DNA of 64,000 nucleotides from Rhodococcus sp. Leaf278 (GTDB taxonomy: Bacteria; Actinomycetota; Actinomycetes; Mycobacteriales; Mycobacteriaceae), in assembly GCF_001426085.1 (NCBI RefSeq), contig NZ_LMRR01000041.1, forward strand, positions 214,631 to 278,630, written 5' to 3'. This document shows, in pieces, positions 24,905 through 33,594 of the stretch. The notes below the pieces were generated by a model. That model saw only the letters and a list, made by a program, of their open reading frames with translations. It ran no database searches and was not told the DNA's origin. The first letter of the stretch is position 1, and every line of letters starts with the position of its first letter. The position numbers and the translations under genes were made by a program.

Positions 24905-25876
24905 ATGACCCCAATTCCGGAGCCCACCAACACTTCTGCCGGACCGACGTACGAAGGACGACTGCTCGATCGCCCCACCGAAGAGGTGGTAGATCAAGGT
25001 GCCGGGTTCGACATCACCACCCTGATCACTCGTCGCCGCGTGCTCAGCATCGTCGGCGCGGGGGCCGGAGCGGTTGCGCTGGCCGCCTGCTCCTCGACGT
25101 CGAACGGCGCAAGTGTCACCAGCACAACCGCTTCCACGACTACGGCTACCGCGAGCGCAACGAGTGAAATCCCCCAGGAGACCAACGGTCCCTACCCGGC
25201 CGACGGCACCAACGGCGTCAACGTTCTCGAAGAGTCGGGGATCGTCCGCAGCGACATCACCTCGAGCCTCGACGGCGGCACCACGGTCGAGGGCACACCG
25301 CTCTCGTTCACCTTCACACTCACCGACATGGCGAACGACAATCGACCGTTCGAGGGTGCAGCCGTGTACGTGTGGCAGTGCGATGCCGACGGCCAGTATT
25401 CGATGTACTCCGAAGGCGTCGAGGACGAGACGTATCTGCGCGGGATTCAAGCGGCAAACACCCACGGCACAGTCACATTCGAGACCATCGTCCCCGGTTG
25501 CTACTCCGGTCGATGGACCCACATGCACTTCGAGGTCTATCCAGACGCGGCATCGGCAACCAACGCGGACAATGCTATTGCCACTTCGCAGGTTGCGTTT
25601 CCTCAGGACATGCTCGACGTGATCTACCAGCTCGACACCTACCCGAACTCCGCGAAGAACCTGGCCCAGCTCGGCAGCCTCGGCAACGACAACGTATTCG
25701 GCGACGGCTACGACCTCGAGATGGGGACGTTCTCGGGCGACCCCACATCCGGCTACGTCGGATCGCTGGCCGTGGCCATCGACACCGCCACCGAACCCGC
25801 TGCAGGAGGCGGCGGAGCACCCGGTGGAGGTGGCGGTCAGCCTCCGATGGGCGGCGGCACTCCCCCGACCAACTGA
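24905..25876 (+). CDS. Tat-exported lipoprotein intradiol dioxygenase
   Basis: A 323-aa protein with an unusually long N-region, a twin-arginine motif (TRRRVLSIVG, residues 42-51) and a lipobox LAAC with Cys62. It should be exported folded and lipidated. The intradiol ring-cleavage fold follows, and all four Fe(III) ligands can be placed: Tyr165 in WQCDADGQYS, Tyr200 in TIVPGCY, and His206/His208 in RWTHMHF. Such enzymes split catechols between the hydroxyls; an extracytoplasmic location is atypical of soluble catabolic relatives. The tail is Gly/Pro-rich. It leads tatA-tatC-tatB by 32 bp. Confidence 0.88.
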   Translation: MTPIPEPTNTSAGPTYEGRLLDRPTEEVVDQGAGFDITTLITRRRVLSIVGAGAGAVALAACSSTSNGASVTSTTASTTTATASATSEIPQETNGPYPADGTNGVNVLEESGIVRSDITSSLDGGTTVEGTPLSFTFTLTDMANDNRPFEGAAVYVWQCDADGQYSMYSEGVEDETYLRGIQAANTHGTVTFETIVPGCYSGRWTHMHFEVYPDAASATNADNAIATSQVAFPQDMLDVIYQLDTYPNSAKNLAQLGSLGNDNVFGDGYDLEMGTFSGDPTSGYVGSLAVAIDTATEPAAGGGGAPGGGGGQPPMGGGTPPTN

Positions 25877-25908
25877 TCTCTCTCACCCCAACCACCGAAG
25901 GAAACACC

Positions 25909-26103
25909 ATGTTGCATAACCTCACTGGATGGCACGCCCTCATCGTTCTCGCCATCCTCCTGCTCGTGTTCGGCTCGACCAAGCTGCCCTCGCTCGCCAA
26001 GGGTGTCGGCCAATCGCTGCGTATCCTCAAAGACGAAGTGCGCGAGGACAAGACAGCATCGACGACGGACGACGCCACAGTTCCGTACCGACAGGCGTCA
26101 TGA
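25909..26103 (+). CDS. tatA: TatA/E-type Tat translocase subunit
   Basis: A 64-aa protein with the standard TatA layout: a short N-terminus, a hydrophobic helix WHALIVLAILLLVFGSTKLP containing the FG-x-KLP hinge, an amphipathic helix LAKGVGQSLRILKDEVRE, and a polar tail. GAAGGA sits before the ATG. Its TGA overlaps the tatC ATG (ATGA). It oligomerises to form the export pore. Confidence 0.88.
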   Translation: MLHNLTGWHALIVLAILLLVFGSTKLPSLAKGVGQSLRILKDEVREDKTASTTDDATVPYRQAS

Positions 26104-26876
26104 CCACGGCCACCGCCGCGCGGGGCACCATGCCGCTGGCCGGGCATATGCGCGAGGCACGTCGTCGCGCGATCCGCGCGGCGGTGTCCCTGCTCGTCGG
26201 CATAGCGGTCGGGTTCGCTCTTTCCGACCAGATTCTGGACATCCTGCGCGCACCGGTCGAGGAACTCGCCCTCTCGCGTCAGGCAAGTCTCAACTTCGAA
26301 ACTGTCACCGGTGCATTCGATCTCGAACTGAGGATTGCCCTGTTCACCGGCGTGATCGTGTCGAGTCCGGTGTGGTTGCGTGAGCTGTTCGCCTACCTCA
26401 CCCCCGGTTTGACGCGTCGCGAAAAGAAGTACGTCTACGGCTTCTCCGCCGCCGCGGTCCCACTGTTCGTGGCCGGCTGCATGTTCGGGTTCACCATCTT
26501 CCCGCGCATGGTCAGCGTGCTTGCCGGCTTCTCCTCCGACGAGGACAGCACCATCCTCAACGCCTCGTACTACGTGGATTTCGTCATGAAGATCGTGTTG
26601 GCGACCGGTATCGCCTTCGTCCTTCCGGCCGTGCTGGTGATGCTCAACTGCCTCGGCATCCTGTCCGCACACAGACTGCGCAGCAGTTGGCGTCTCAGCG
26701 TCGTCGCCATTGCGCTGTTCAGTGCGCTGGTCACTCCCGCTGCCGACGTGCTGTCCATGTTCCTCGTCGCGTTGCCGATGGCGACCCTGTTCGGAGCAGC
26801 ACTCGCGATCACCGAGGTACACGACAGACGCGCTCTCAAAACCCCGAAACCGGAGCTCACATCATGTTTGGCTTGA
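26100..26876 (+). CDS. tatC: TatC, core of the twin-arginine translocase
   Basis: A 258-aa six-helix membrane protein. The N-terminal LAGHMREARRRAIRAA replaces the usual LxELRxRL signal-binding segment, while FETVTGAFDLELRIALFTG matches the conserved TEAF-like periplasmic region. LRELFAYLTPGLTRREKKYV fits the cytoplasmic FxxPGL loop, and ALVTPAADVLSMFLVALPM is the helix 5-6 TP.D....... motif. It overlaps tatA by four bases and tatB by 13. The variant N-terminus suggests it is not the canonical housekeeping copy. Confidence 0.9.
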   Translation: MTTATAARGTMPLAGHMREARRRAIRAAVSLLVGIAVGFALSDQILDILRAPVEELALSRQASLNFETVTGAFDLELRIALFTGVIVSSPVWLRELFAYLTPGLTRREKKYVYGFSAAAVPLFVAGCMFGFTIFPRMVSVLAGFSSDEDSTILNASYYVDFVMKIVLATGIAFVLPAVLVMLNCLGILSAHRLRSSWRLSVVAIALFSALVTPAADVLSMFLVALPMATLFGAALAITEVHDRRALKTPKPELTSCLA

Positions 26877-27289
26877 CCTTCGAAAAACTGTTCCTGGTCG
26901 CGATCATCGCCGGCTTCGTTCTCGGCCCCTCGCGCCTGCCCGGATACGCCCATCGACTCGGACGAGCCGTGCGCTCTGTTCGACAGTTCGTCGACACCAC
27001 TCGCAGTGCAGCGGAGGACGAGATGGGCGTTCCGCTGCGCCGCAGCCAGTGGGAAACGATGGACGTGCGTCAGTACGATCCCCGACGCATCGTCGCCGAC
27101 GCACTGCGCGAACCCGACTCCCCATCGGAACAGGCCCTCGCGGAAGCAGCCCGCGTGAGACCCGGTCAGAAGTACCTGATCACCGGGCCCGCGTCGCATC
27201 CACGACGGATGCTCATCGATTCGCTGCCCCACAATGACCCGCGTCGTGTCGCGGCACAGGTCGACGGCGAGTACCGCCCTGCAGGTTAG
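26864..27289 (+). CDS. tatB: TatB-like Tat translocase subunit
   Basis: A 141-aa protein. It starts MFGLTFEKLFLVAIIAGFVLGPSRLPGYA, the TatB form with a charged residue in the helix and the GPxxLP hinge. A long amphipathic helix follows (RAVRSVRQFVDTTRSAAEDEM), then a polar tail rich in Arg/Asp/Pro. TatB hands substrates to TatC. Reading starts inside the tatC 3' end. The gene order tatA-tatC-tatB differs from the common tatABC. Confidence 0.82.
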   Translation: MFGLTFEKLFLVAIIAGFVLGPSRLPGYAHRLGRAVRSVRQFVDTTRSAAEDEMGVPLRRSQWETMDVRQYDPRRIVADALREPDSPSEQALAEAARVRPGQKYLITGPASHPRRMLIDSLPHNDPRRVAAQVDGEYRPAG

Positions 27290-27337
27290 AACGGCGAAAG
27301 AAGGACGTTGGGTGACACAGTCCTGCATGATGTAGCG

Positions 27338-28360
27338 ATGACTACCAGCGTCTTGGCTGCTTCGGAGTCGGGTGTGTCCGCAATTGCGTTGTGGACCTTG
27401 ATCGTCGTGGTGATCGCCGCCGTCGGTGCCGCGTGGGCTGCATTGAGCGTGCGCCGGGTCGGTGCGAACGAGGACGTCATCTCCCGGGAGGTGGCGGCAC
27501 TGCACAATGCTGTCGATCGTCAGGTGCGCCAATCGAACGAGAGCGACTCGTGGAACCGCGACCAGGTGACCGCGCGGTATCAAGAGCTGCTCTTCGCGCT
27601 GTCGAATTTCGATCGTGTTGTGGCCGAGGATATCTCGGCCGCGGTGATCTCGACGCCGGTAGGTGATCTCGCTGCCGCAACTCGGGCGTTGAACAAGGCC
27701 TACGACCAGTTGAACCTCGCTCTCAGCGCAGCTCTGGTGGTTGCTCGTCGACGCGTCCACCCGTTGGCCTTGGAGTTGTCGACGGGCATCGATCGCCGTG
27801 TGTTGACTCCGCTGGCACCCGAAACCGGAATTGCCGGGCCCGCCTACGAACGCATGCAGAGCGAGCACGCCTACATCAAAAGAATGCATTCGCTGTTGCT
27901 GACGGCGATGCGCGCCGATCTGGGTCTACTCGATCCCAGCGCCGAGGCAACGCTAATCTTCACCACGAAGGAAGTGGAAACGGGTGTGCTGTCGGATCGG
28001 TCGACGGCAGCCGGCCGCAGTGGAGTGCAACTGATCAACCTGCTCGAGGATTTCGGTGTCACTCCGCTGCTCGGTGCGGAGGACGACTACGTGATGTCCG
28101 ACGCGCTGGTAGCCCAGTGCGAGGTGCTCTACAGCGCGGTGAGCCCCCACTTCCAGGCAGTGTTGCGGCACATCGGCGACGAGATCCATCTTGCAATTCG
28201 GCCCGACCTCACCGATGAGCGGCTCTACGAGATCTACGAGATCGCAGTGCGTTTGGTCGAAGCCGGATTGCGCGGAAACATCCACCGCAGAGACGGGTTG
28301 GACGGCAGCAGCCTGTTCCTCATCGATCCGACACATCAGGCAGGGATCGACCGGGTGTAG
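27338..28360 (+). CDS. Membrane-anchored helical protein of unknown function
   Basis: A 340-aa protein with one N-terminal helix (IALWTLIVVVIAAVGAAWAAL). A long, mostly helical soluble part follows, probably cytoplasmic, with likely coiled-coil (VISREVAALHNAVDRQVRQ, ALNKAYDQLNLALSAALVVARR). No catalytic motif seen. ATG 27338 is chosen; TTG 27308 is possible. It begins 48 bp after tatB on the same strand and may be co-transcribed. Confidence 0.55.
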   Translation: MTTSVLAASESGVSAIALWTLIVVVIAAVGAAWAALSVRRVGANEDVISREVAALHNAVDRQVRQSNESDSWNRDQVTARYQELLFALSNFDRVVAEDISAAVISTPVGDLAAATRALNKAYDQLNLALSAALVVARRRVHPLALELSTGIDRRVLTPLAPETGIAGPAYERMQSEHAYIKRMHSLLLTAMRADLGLLDPSAEATLIFTTKEVETGVLSDRSTAAGRSGVQLINLLEDFGVTPLLGAEDDYVMSDALVAQCEVLYSAVSPHFQAVLRHIGDEIHLAIRPDLTDERLYEIYEIAVRLVEAGLRGNIHRRDGLDGSSLFLIDPTHQAGIDRV

Positions 28361-28576
28361 CGGACCCCAGGGCGTAAGTGATGACGCGCACGGTAAGAAC
28401 AACTCGACGCAGCGATCAGGGCGACGGATAAGGCAAAAGGCCGTTCCAATTCCTGCGAGCGCACGCCGAGCTATTCGACGGTTCAAAATCGCATCCTCGA
28501 TGTGATGCGCGGCATTACTGCAGTCTCGACTGCTCCAGCGGACATCAGGTTGCCAAGCCGCGTTCCCCTCGCCCCG

Positions 28577-31500
28577 TCAGAATGCCGTTCCGTACAACAC
28601 CGCCACGTCTCCGCTGATGTTCGTGGCGACAATGTATGAGCCGTTCCGGCTGGCAGTCACTTGCTGGTAATCGCTTGCGTTGTTGTTGATGTCGATGTTG
28701 CTGGCGTAGGGGGTGCTGCGTGAGGGGTCGTTCAAATGCTTGGACACATCGATGACGTAGAGCTTGCCGTGGGTGACAACGAAGGCCCGTTTTCCGTCTG
28801 CGGTCGTCGCGATCGAGTGCGCGTAGTCATTGATGTCGATGTAGGAAACTGCGGGTTGCGCTGCCTCGAGATCGACATAGGCCACGGTATTGCTGGTCGA
28901 GTGATTCGTGATCCAGCCTCTCGTCCCGTCCGCGCTGATTGCCATGAAACCGACTTGATCGTAGGAATCGAACGTGTCGGTGATCCTGATGGGTTCCAGT
29001 GTTTCGGCGACCAAATCGATGACGTCGACGGAACCATTGGCGTTGTAAACCATTGCGCGCGTTCCGTTCGCGCTGATGACGACCGACCGAGGTGATCCAC
29101 TGACCGCCACTGTCTGCGTCGGTTGAGTCCCGCCTTCGTTGATGATGGTCACCGTGCTGGACTGGTAATTTCCAATGATGGCTTTGGATCCGGTCGCGCT
29201 GATCGCGACAGCCACCGGGCTCGTTCCGATATCGATCGGAGCGCTGACCGACGTTGTAACGCCATCGAAGTCGAGGACTATTGCTGTGCCGTTGGATGAG
29301 TCGACGACGATTGTGCGCCGACCATCATCACTGGTGGAAATGCGCGATGCCTGGCCACCGATGTTTACCGTCGTCCTAATCGGCACGCCGGTCGAGTAGT
29401 CGACGACGGTCACCGTTCCGGCCGACCCGTTGGCTACGTATGCGCGAGTACCCGCAGCGTTCACTGCGATGTCCGTCGCAGATGAAGACAGTTCGACCTT
29501 GACTACGTCGGGCTTCGGTGAAGCAGTCGTGTCTACGACGTACAAGGCATTCGTGCCATCGATGATGAAGGACTTCTTTCCGTCCGCAGAAGTCACGATG
29601 TCGATGGGTGCTTCGGACGCACCCAAGCTCGTCGACACCGACGCACCGATGCGGTAGTTGGTCGCAACGATTCCTACGTCGTCGAAACCCTTCTGCAGTG
29701 CTTGGATCTCGTCCACGCTGAAGCCCTGTGCTTTCGCGGAACCGATGATCGCCGAGCGGGCGTCTGTGAAACCTGAGGTGACACTGAGCTTGTACAGCGA
29801 ATGAAGCACAACCCGTTGCCATTCGACGCTGGTGACGCCCTGGGTTCGATCGTCGGCCATTGCAGCGGATACCGCGGAGCTGAAGATCGTGCTGTTGTTG
29901 TACATACGCACACCTCCACCCGGCTTGTCTCCCTCCTCATTACCCTGCGATCCATCGAATTCGTCATAGTGGTAATGGAAATTGTAGCCCTCGCTCTTGA
30001 CGGCTCCGGGCACCAGAATATTCCTGAACGCACACCTCGACAGAGCCTTCTGTTCACCCGAAACGTCATCGCAGACAGTCATATCCTCGCCAAAATCGAA
30101 CCTGCCACGATCGTTCATTGGCTTGTTTTCGATGAGGTTGCCCATGAGGTCGGCGTAGGCCTCCTTCATCGCGTAGCCCTCGGGGTTGTAGTCAAACCCC
30201 GTACCGTTGCCAACGATCATCGTTTCGACGATGTGCGTGTACTCATGTGCGACGATGTCGCGAGCCGCCTCACTGCCGTACCCATACGCCATCAAACTTT
30301 CAGCCAGAGTCGTACCCGCACCAGCCGTTCTGTCGTACGTGGGGAGAACGTAAACGTGTGTCGTATGACCGGGATATGTGGTGGCAAACCCCAGAGCAGT
30401 GCGGTAGTGATTCGACACGTACTGCACGTTCTGGAGTGCGGTTATGCCTCGCAAGTCGATAGAACCGATCTGCGTCGTCACGGGCTTGTCGTTTTCAGGG
30501 TTCGGATCGAAGGTCACCGCATCGCCCTTATCATCGACCTGTTGCGTTGCTTTGTACACCCGCACTATCTGCCCACTGACCGGGTCTACGCCCTCGTACA
30601 CGAGAGTGCTGCCCTCGGTTTTGATGCTGTAATTGAAACTCGTTCCGCCCCAGTTCCCCTGCCGGAAGGCGCTGGCACCTTCGAGTTCTACATCCTCGTC
30701 GATTATGGTTCCGCTGCTCGCTCCATTCGCGCTGACGAAGTACGTCGACACGGCACCCAGGCCAAACCTTCTCGTGTCGACTGCTGTTACTTGCCACGCG
30801 AGAGTCGGCCTCCCCGTGTTGGTATCAGGGACAATCACCTTCTCAGCGGTAAACGAGATCGAAGAAACGCCCGAGGCCGCTCCGGATGACTTGGCAGCGA
30901 TTGCTGCCGTCACTGCGGTAATGGCTTCGGACACCTCGTCGATACTTTCCGCCGCGGCGGTGTCAACTGCGGTCAAGTCGTTGTCGTAGGTGCTGTACAG
31001 ACCGGTAACGTCTCCGGACGCATTGGTCACCAACACAATCTGGGATCCGATCACGCGAATACCGTTCAGTGTCGGGCTGGCGTAGTAGTACGTCTCAGCG
31101 AAGGCTGTGCCGTCACGCCTCACCTGCTGCACAGTCTTCGAAGTAATGTGCGCAGTATCCGCAAACTGCGACGGTGCTCCTATCAACGCGGCGACACGGT
31201 TGAGTGTCGCGGCTGCGTCGGCCGCGTCTTTCACGCTTGCATCGATGAATTTACCTTCGATAGTGCGTATTTCGCCATCGGAGTTCTCGACCACGTCGAT
31301 CTGCCCTGTTGCCACGAGCTGAGCCAACTCGGAAAGCTGTATCGATGATGCCTGAGAAACCTGTTTGGCAACGATAGGGAGTGTGACGACGACGCTGGCA
31401 TCGAAGCCCTTGCCGTCTGTCACGGACACCGTGAATCCCGTGGCGTCCTCCGCCGTCGTCGCATAGGCGTCGTGACGCGCTTGGGCAGTCGGCGTGAAGA

Positions 31501-32920
31501 CGAATTGACCGGTGGCTGCGTTGACGGACAAAACACCCTTCGTTGGGTCGACGGCCGAGACGACGGTGAATCGAAGTGGATCGGTGTTTGGATCGACTAC
31601 GTTCACTCGTCCGATCACGACAGCAGTGTTCGGGTCGACGGTGTAGCTGAAGGCCGGTGTTGCCACTATCGGAGTGCCGTCGGCCGCGGTGATAGACACC
31701 GGCACAACCACACGCGTTGTACTACTATCGTTGAGCGGTATTCGCCCGCCGGACCATACGCTGAGGATGCGGTTGAGGAACCCCGACGGTCCATGGACAT
31801 GCTCGGATGCGTTCGCTTCGGTCACTGTCACAGTGAACGTGTCTGTGCCACCTAACGCCGATAGCGCCTGATTCGCCGTATAGACATAGGTTCCGTCCGC
31901 ATTCAACTGAATCGTTCCCTTTGAGGGTCCAACTGCAAGTGAGTACAGAAGCGGATCACCGTCAGGGTCGCCTGCTCCGATGCTCCCGGCAACGGTCCCG
32001 TTATTCGCAGACCCGGTGACGATCGGTGTCGCGTAGGGCGACTGATTGAAGAAGGTCGACTGGAAGCGCCTCGTGAGTCCCCACACCAGCGCGAAATATG
32101 GCGAGGCACCTGCCGGAGTGGTGGGGTTCGTCCCATTGGATGGGACCAAACCGAGCAGCGTCAGTAAGTTTTGCTGCAAAGTTGGTTCCGGTATCTGCGG
32201 GGCGAGATCCGCGTAGACCGACAGCGATTGCGGCGCAATCGTTGTCGGAACCGGTGCAGCAGCGCCGAACGCAATCTGCGGTGACCCTGACAATAAGTTG
32301 ACCGCAACACGGGTATCAACACCGGAAGGGGTCCGCTCCACGGCAGATGCAGGTGCTGTCGACTCGGTTTCTTCCGGTTCCGCAGCCGCTGTAGTAGGCG
32401 GCTCCGATGTGGGTGCTACCGGCGTGGAGGTAGCACGCGCGCTGCCGCCCCGGTCGACATCGGGAGTTGCGGTCGGAACGGCCTCCTCGACTGAGCCTTC
32501 CTCTATCAAGGGGAACGACTGGCCGTCGTCACCCCCGATCGGATCTTCGGTCAACGGGGTCGAGCCCTGCGGTTCCGTCGTCGGTGCAGGGCTAGTCGAT
32601 GGTAGAGGCGAACCCGAGGCAGGATCGCCCACGACTGGCGCTTCGACTTCCCCCACAACTGTCGTTGTGCTGCCGGAGTCCCCGTCCACCATCTCATCCG
32701 AGCCGGACGCTAGACCCTCTTCCCCTTCGTCGACATTGACAGAGTCAACAACTGCAGTGCTCGGTGATGCACCGGCTGTACCTTGACCGGTAACCAGGGC
32801 TGCGCCGACGCCTACGGTCAGGGCACCAACCCGAAGCCATTGCACGGTGGTCGGTTCCGGCCGCGCGACCCTATGACGACCCTTGGTCCGACGTGGCTTG
32901 CGAGGACTCGAAGCGGACAT
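28577..32920 (-). CDS. Giant secreted M4 (thermolysin-type) metalloprotease with Ig-like and beta-propeller regions
   Basis: A 1447-aa exported protein. A basic N-terminus and hydrophobic signal (about 25-52) precede a Pro/Thr/Ser/Glu-rich linker to about 230. Two Ig/cadherin-like repeats follow (GSIGAGDPDGDPLLYSLAV; NVVDPNTDPLRFTVVSAVDP), then a thermolysin propeptide-like region. The catalytic domain has HEYTH at 892-896 and the third zinc ligand Glu920 in KEAYADLMG. The C-terminal 350 residues are repeats of the YVTN beta-propeller type (for example TRAYVANGSAGTVTVVDYSTG). No LPxTG anchor is visible. M4 proteases degrade extracellular protein. Confidence 0.87.
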   Translation of the reverse strand: MSASSPRKPRRTKGRHRVARPEPTTVQWLRVGALTVGVGAALVTGQGTAGASPSTAVVDSVNVDEGEEGLASGSDEMVDGDSGSTTTVVGEVEAPVVGDPASGSPLPSTSPAPTTEPQGSTPLTEDPIGGDDGQSFPLIEEGSVEEAVPTATPDVDRGGSARATSTPVAPTSEPPTTAAAEPEETESTAPASAVERTPSGVDTRVAVNLLSGSPQIAFGAAAPVPTTIAPQSLSVYADLAPQIPEPTLQQNLLTLLGLVPSNGTNPTTPAGASPYFALVWGLTRRFQSTFFNQSPYATPIVTGSANNGTVAGSIGAGDPDGDPLLYSLAVGPSKGTIQLNADGTYVYTANQALSALGGTDTFTVTVTEANASEHVHGPSGFLNRILSVWSGGRIPLNDSSTTRVVVPVSITAADGTPIVATPAFSYTVDPNTAVVIGRVNVVDPNTDPLRFTVVSAVDPTKGVLSVNAATGQFVFTPTAQARHDAYATTAEDATGFTVSVTDGKGFDASVVVTLPIVAKQVSQASSIQLSELAQLVATGQIDVVENSDGEIRTIEGKFIDASVKDAADAAATLNRVAALIGAPSQFADTAHITSKTVQQVRRDGTAFAETYYYASPTLNGIRVIGSQIVLVTNASGDVTGLYSTYDNDLTAVDTAAAESIDEVSEAITAVTAAIAAKSSGAASGVSSISFTAEKVIVPDTNTGRPTLAWQVTAVDTRRFGLGAVSTYFVSANGASSGTIIDEDVELEGASAFRQGNWGGTSFNYSIKTEGSTLVYEGVDPVSGQIVRVYKATQQVDDKGDAVTFDPNPENDKPVTTQIGSIDLRGITALQNVQYVSNHYRTALGFATTYPGHTTHVYVLPTYDRTAGAGTTLAESLMAYGYGSEAARDIVAHEYTHIVETMIVGNGTGFDYNPEGYAMKEAYADLMGNLIENKPMNDRGRFDFGEDMTVCDDVSGEQKALSRCAFRNILVPGAVKSEGYNFHYHYDEFDGSQGNEEGDKPGGGVRMYNNSTIFSSAVSAAMADDRTQGVTSVEWQRVVLHSLYKLSVTSGFTDARSAIIGSAKAQGFSVDEIQALQKGFDDVGIVATNYRIGASVSTSLGASEAPIDIVTSADGKKSFIIDGTNALYVVDTTASPKPDVVKVELSSSATDIAVNAAGTRAYVANGSAGTVTVVDYSTGVPIRTTVNIGGQASRISTSDDGRRTIVVDSSNGTAIVLDFDGVTTSVSAPIDIGTSPVAVAISATGSKAIIGNYQSSTVTIINEGGTQPTQTVAVSGSPRSVVISANGTRAMVYNANGSVDVIDLVAETLEPIRITDTFDSYDQVGFMAISADGTRGWITNHSTSNTVAYVDLEAAQPAVSYIDINDYAHSIATTADGKRAFVVTHGKLYVIDVSKHLNDPSRSTPYASNIDINNNASDYQQVTASRNGSYIVATNISGDVAVLYGTAF

Positions 32921-33030
32921 GGCATTCCCCTAGCGGCAGATATCCGCCGGAGCGCGGACCTCGGACAATGCTGGCTCTCACAAATTGATTTCGCTATCCA
33001 CCGAATGGATGAACTACCGACCCGAACCAA

Positions 33031-33594
33031 TTATCGTAAGTAGCACCCCGTGGTGATCGTCAGCGCTGTCCGCCCACCCGCGCCGAGGAGAATACGGCCA
33101 CCATCGGGGTCACGGAAACTCACCTGACGACGTTCGGAATTCTCGCTGTTCAGGTCGGTGCCGTCGAACCCGTTGGCGACGGCGATGGCATTGACGGCCT
33201 CGAGCACGGCCCGCCACCGTTCGGCTGGGATCGGCGCGTCGGAACTGAACGGCACGAGCGTCACATTCAAGCCGGGCGTATTGGAATACGGCTCATCGCA
33301 GGGTGATTCGCCGCGTGTGCGGGTGGTCGACCATTCCAACCCTGGCACCAGCGTCGAGATCGCCGCCTTGATGTCTTCCTGCATCCGCTCGAACGCGGGC
33401 TCCACCGTGCTCTGCCGCCCCTCTCGCAGCTTCAACTCCTCGAACCGCACGGCGGTCTGCTCGGCAACGATCTCGGAGTCGGCCTTCTCACGCGGACGAT
33501 GCTCCCCCTCGTACGGCTCCGGTGTGTTGTTCATGCATCCCCCCAGAAGTGCGACAGCGAGTACCGCTGCGCCCACGATCGACGTTCGCGTCAT
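33031..33594 (-). CDS. LppA-family lipoprotein
   Basis: A 187-aa lipoprotein. The signal peptide ends in a lipobox (VALLGGC, Cys20). The mature part has a charged linker and a compact domain with WRAVLEAVNAIAVANGFDGTD, RQVSFRDPDGGRILLGAGGRTALTITTGCYL, a pattern of mycobacterial/nocardial LppA proteins. Its ATG overlaps the stop of the DUF1023 hydrolase gene upstream (ATGA), implying coupled synthesis. The role of the family is unknown. Confidence 0.75.
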   Translation of the reverse strand: MTRTSIVGAAVLAVALLGGCMNNTPEPYEGEHRPREKADSEIVAEQTAVRFEELKLREGRQSTVEPAFERMQEDIKAAISTLVPGLEWSTTRTRGESPCDEPYSNTPGLNVTLVPFSSDAPIPAERWRAVLEAVNAIAVANGFDGTDLNSENSERRQVSFRDPDGGRILLGAGGRTALTITTGCYLR

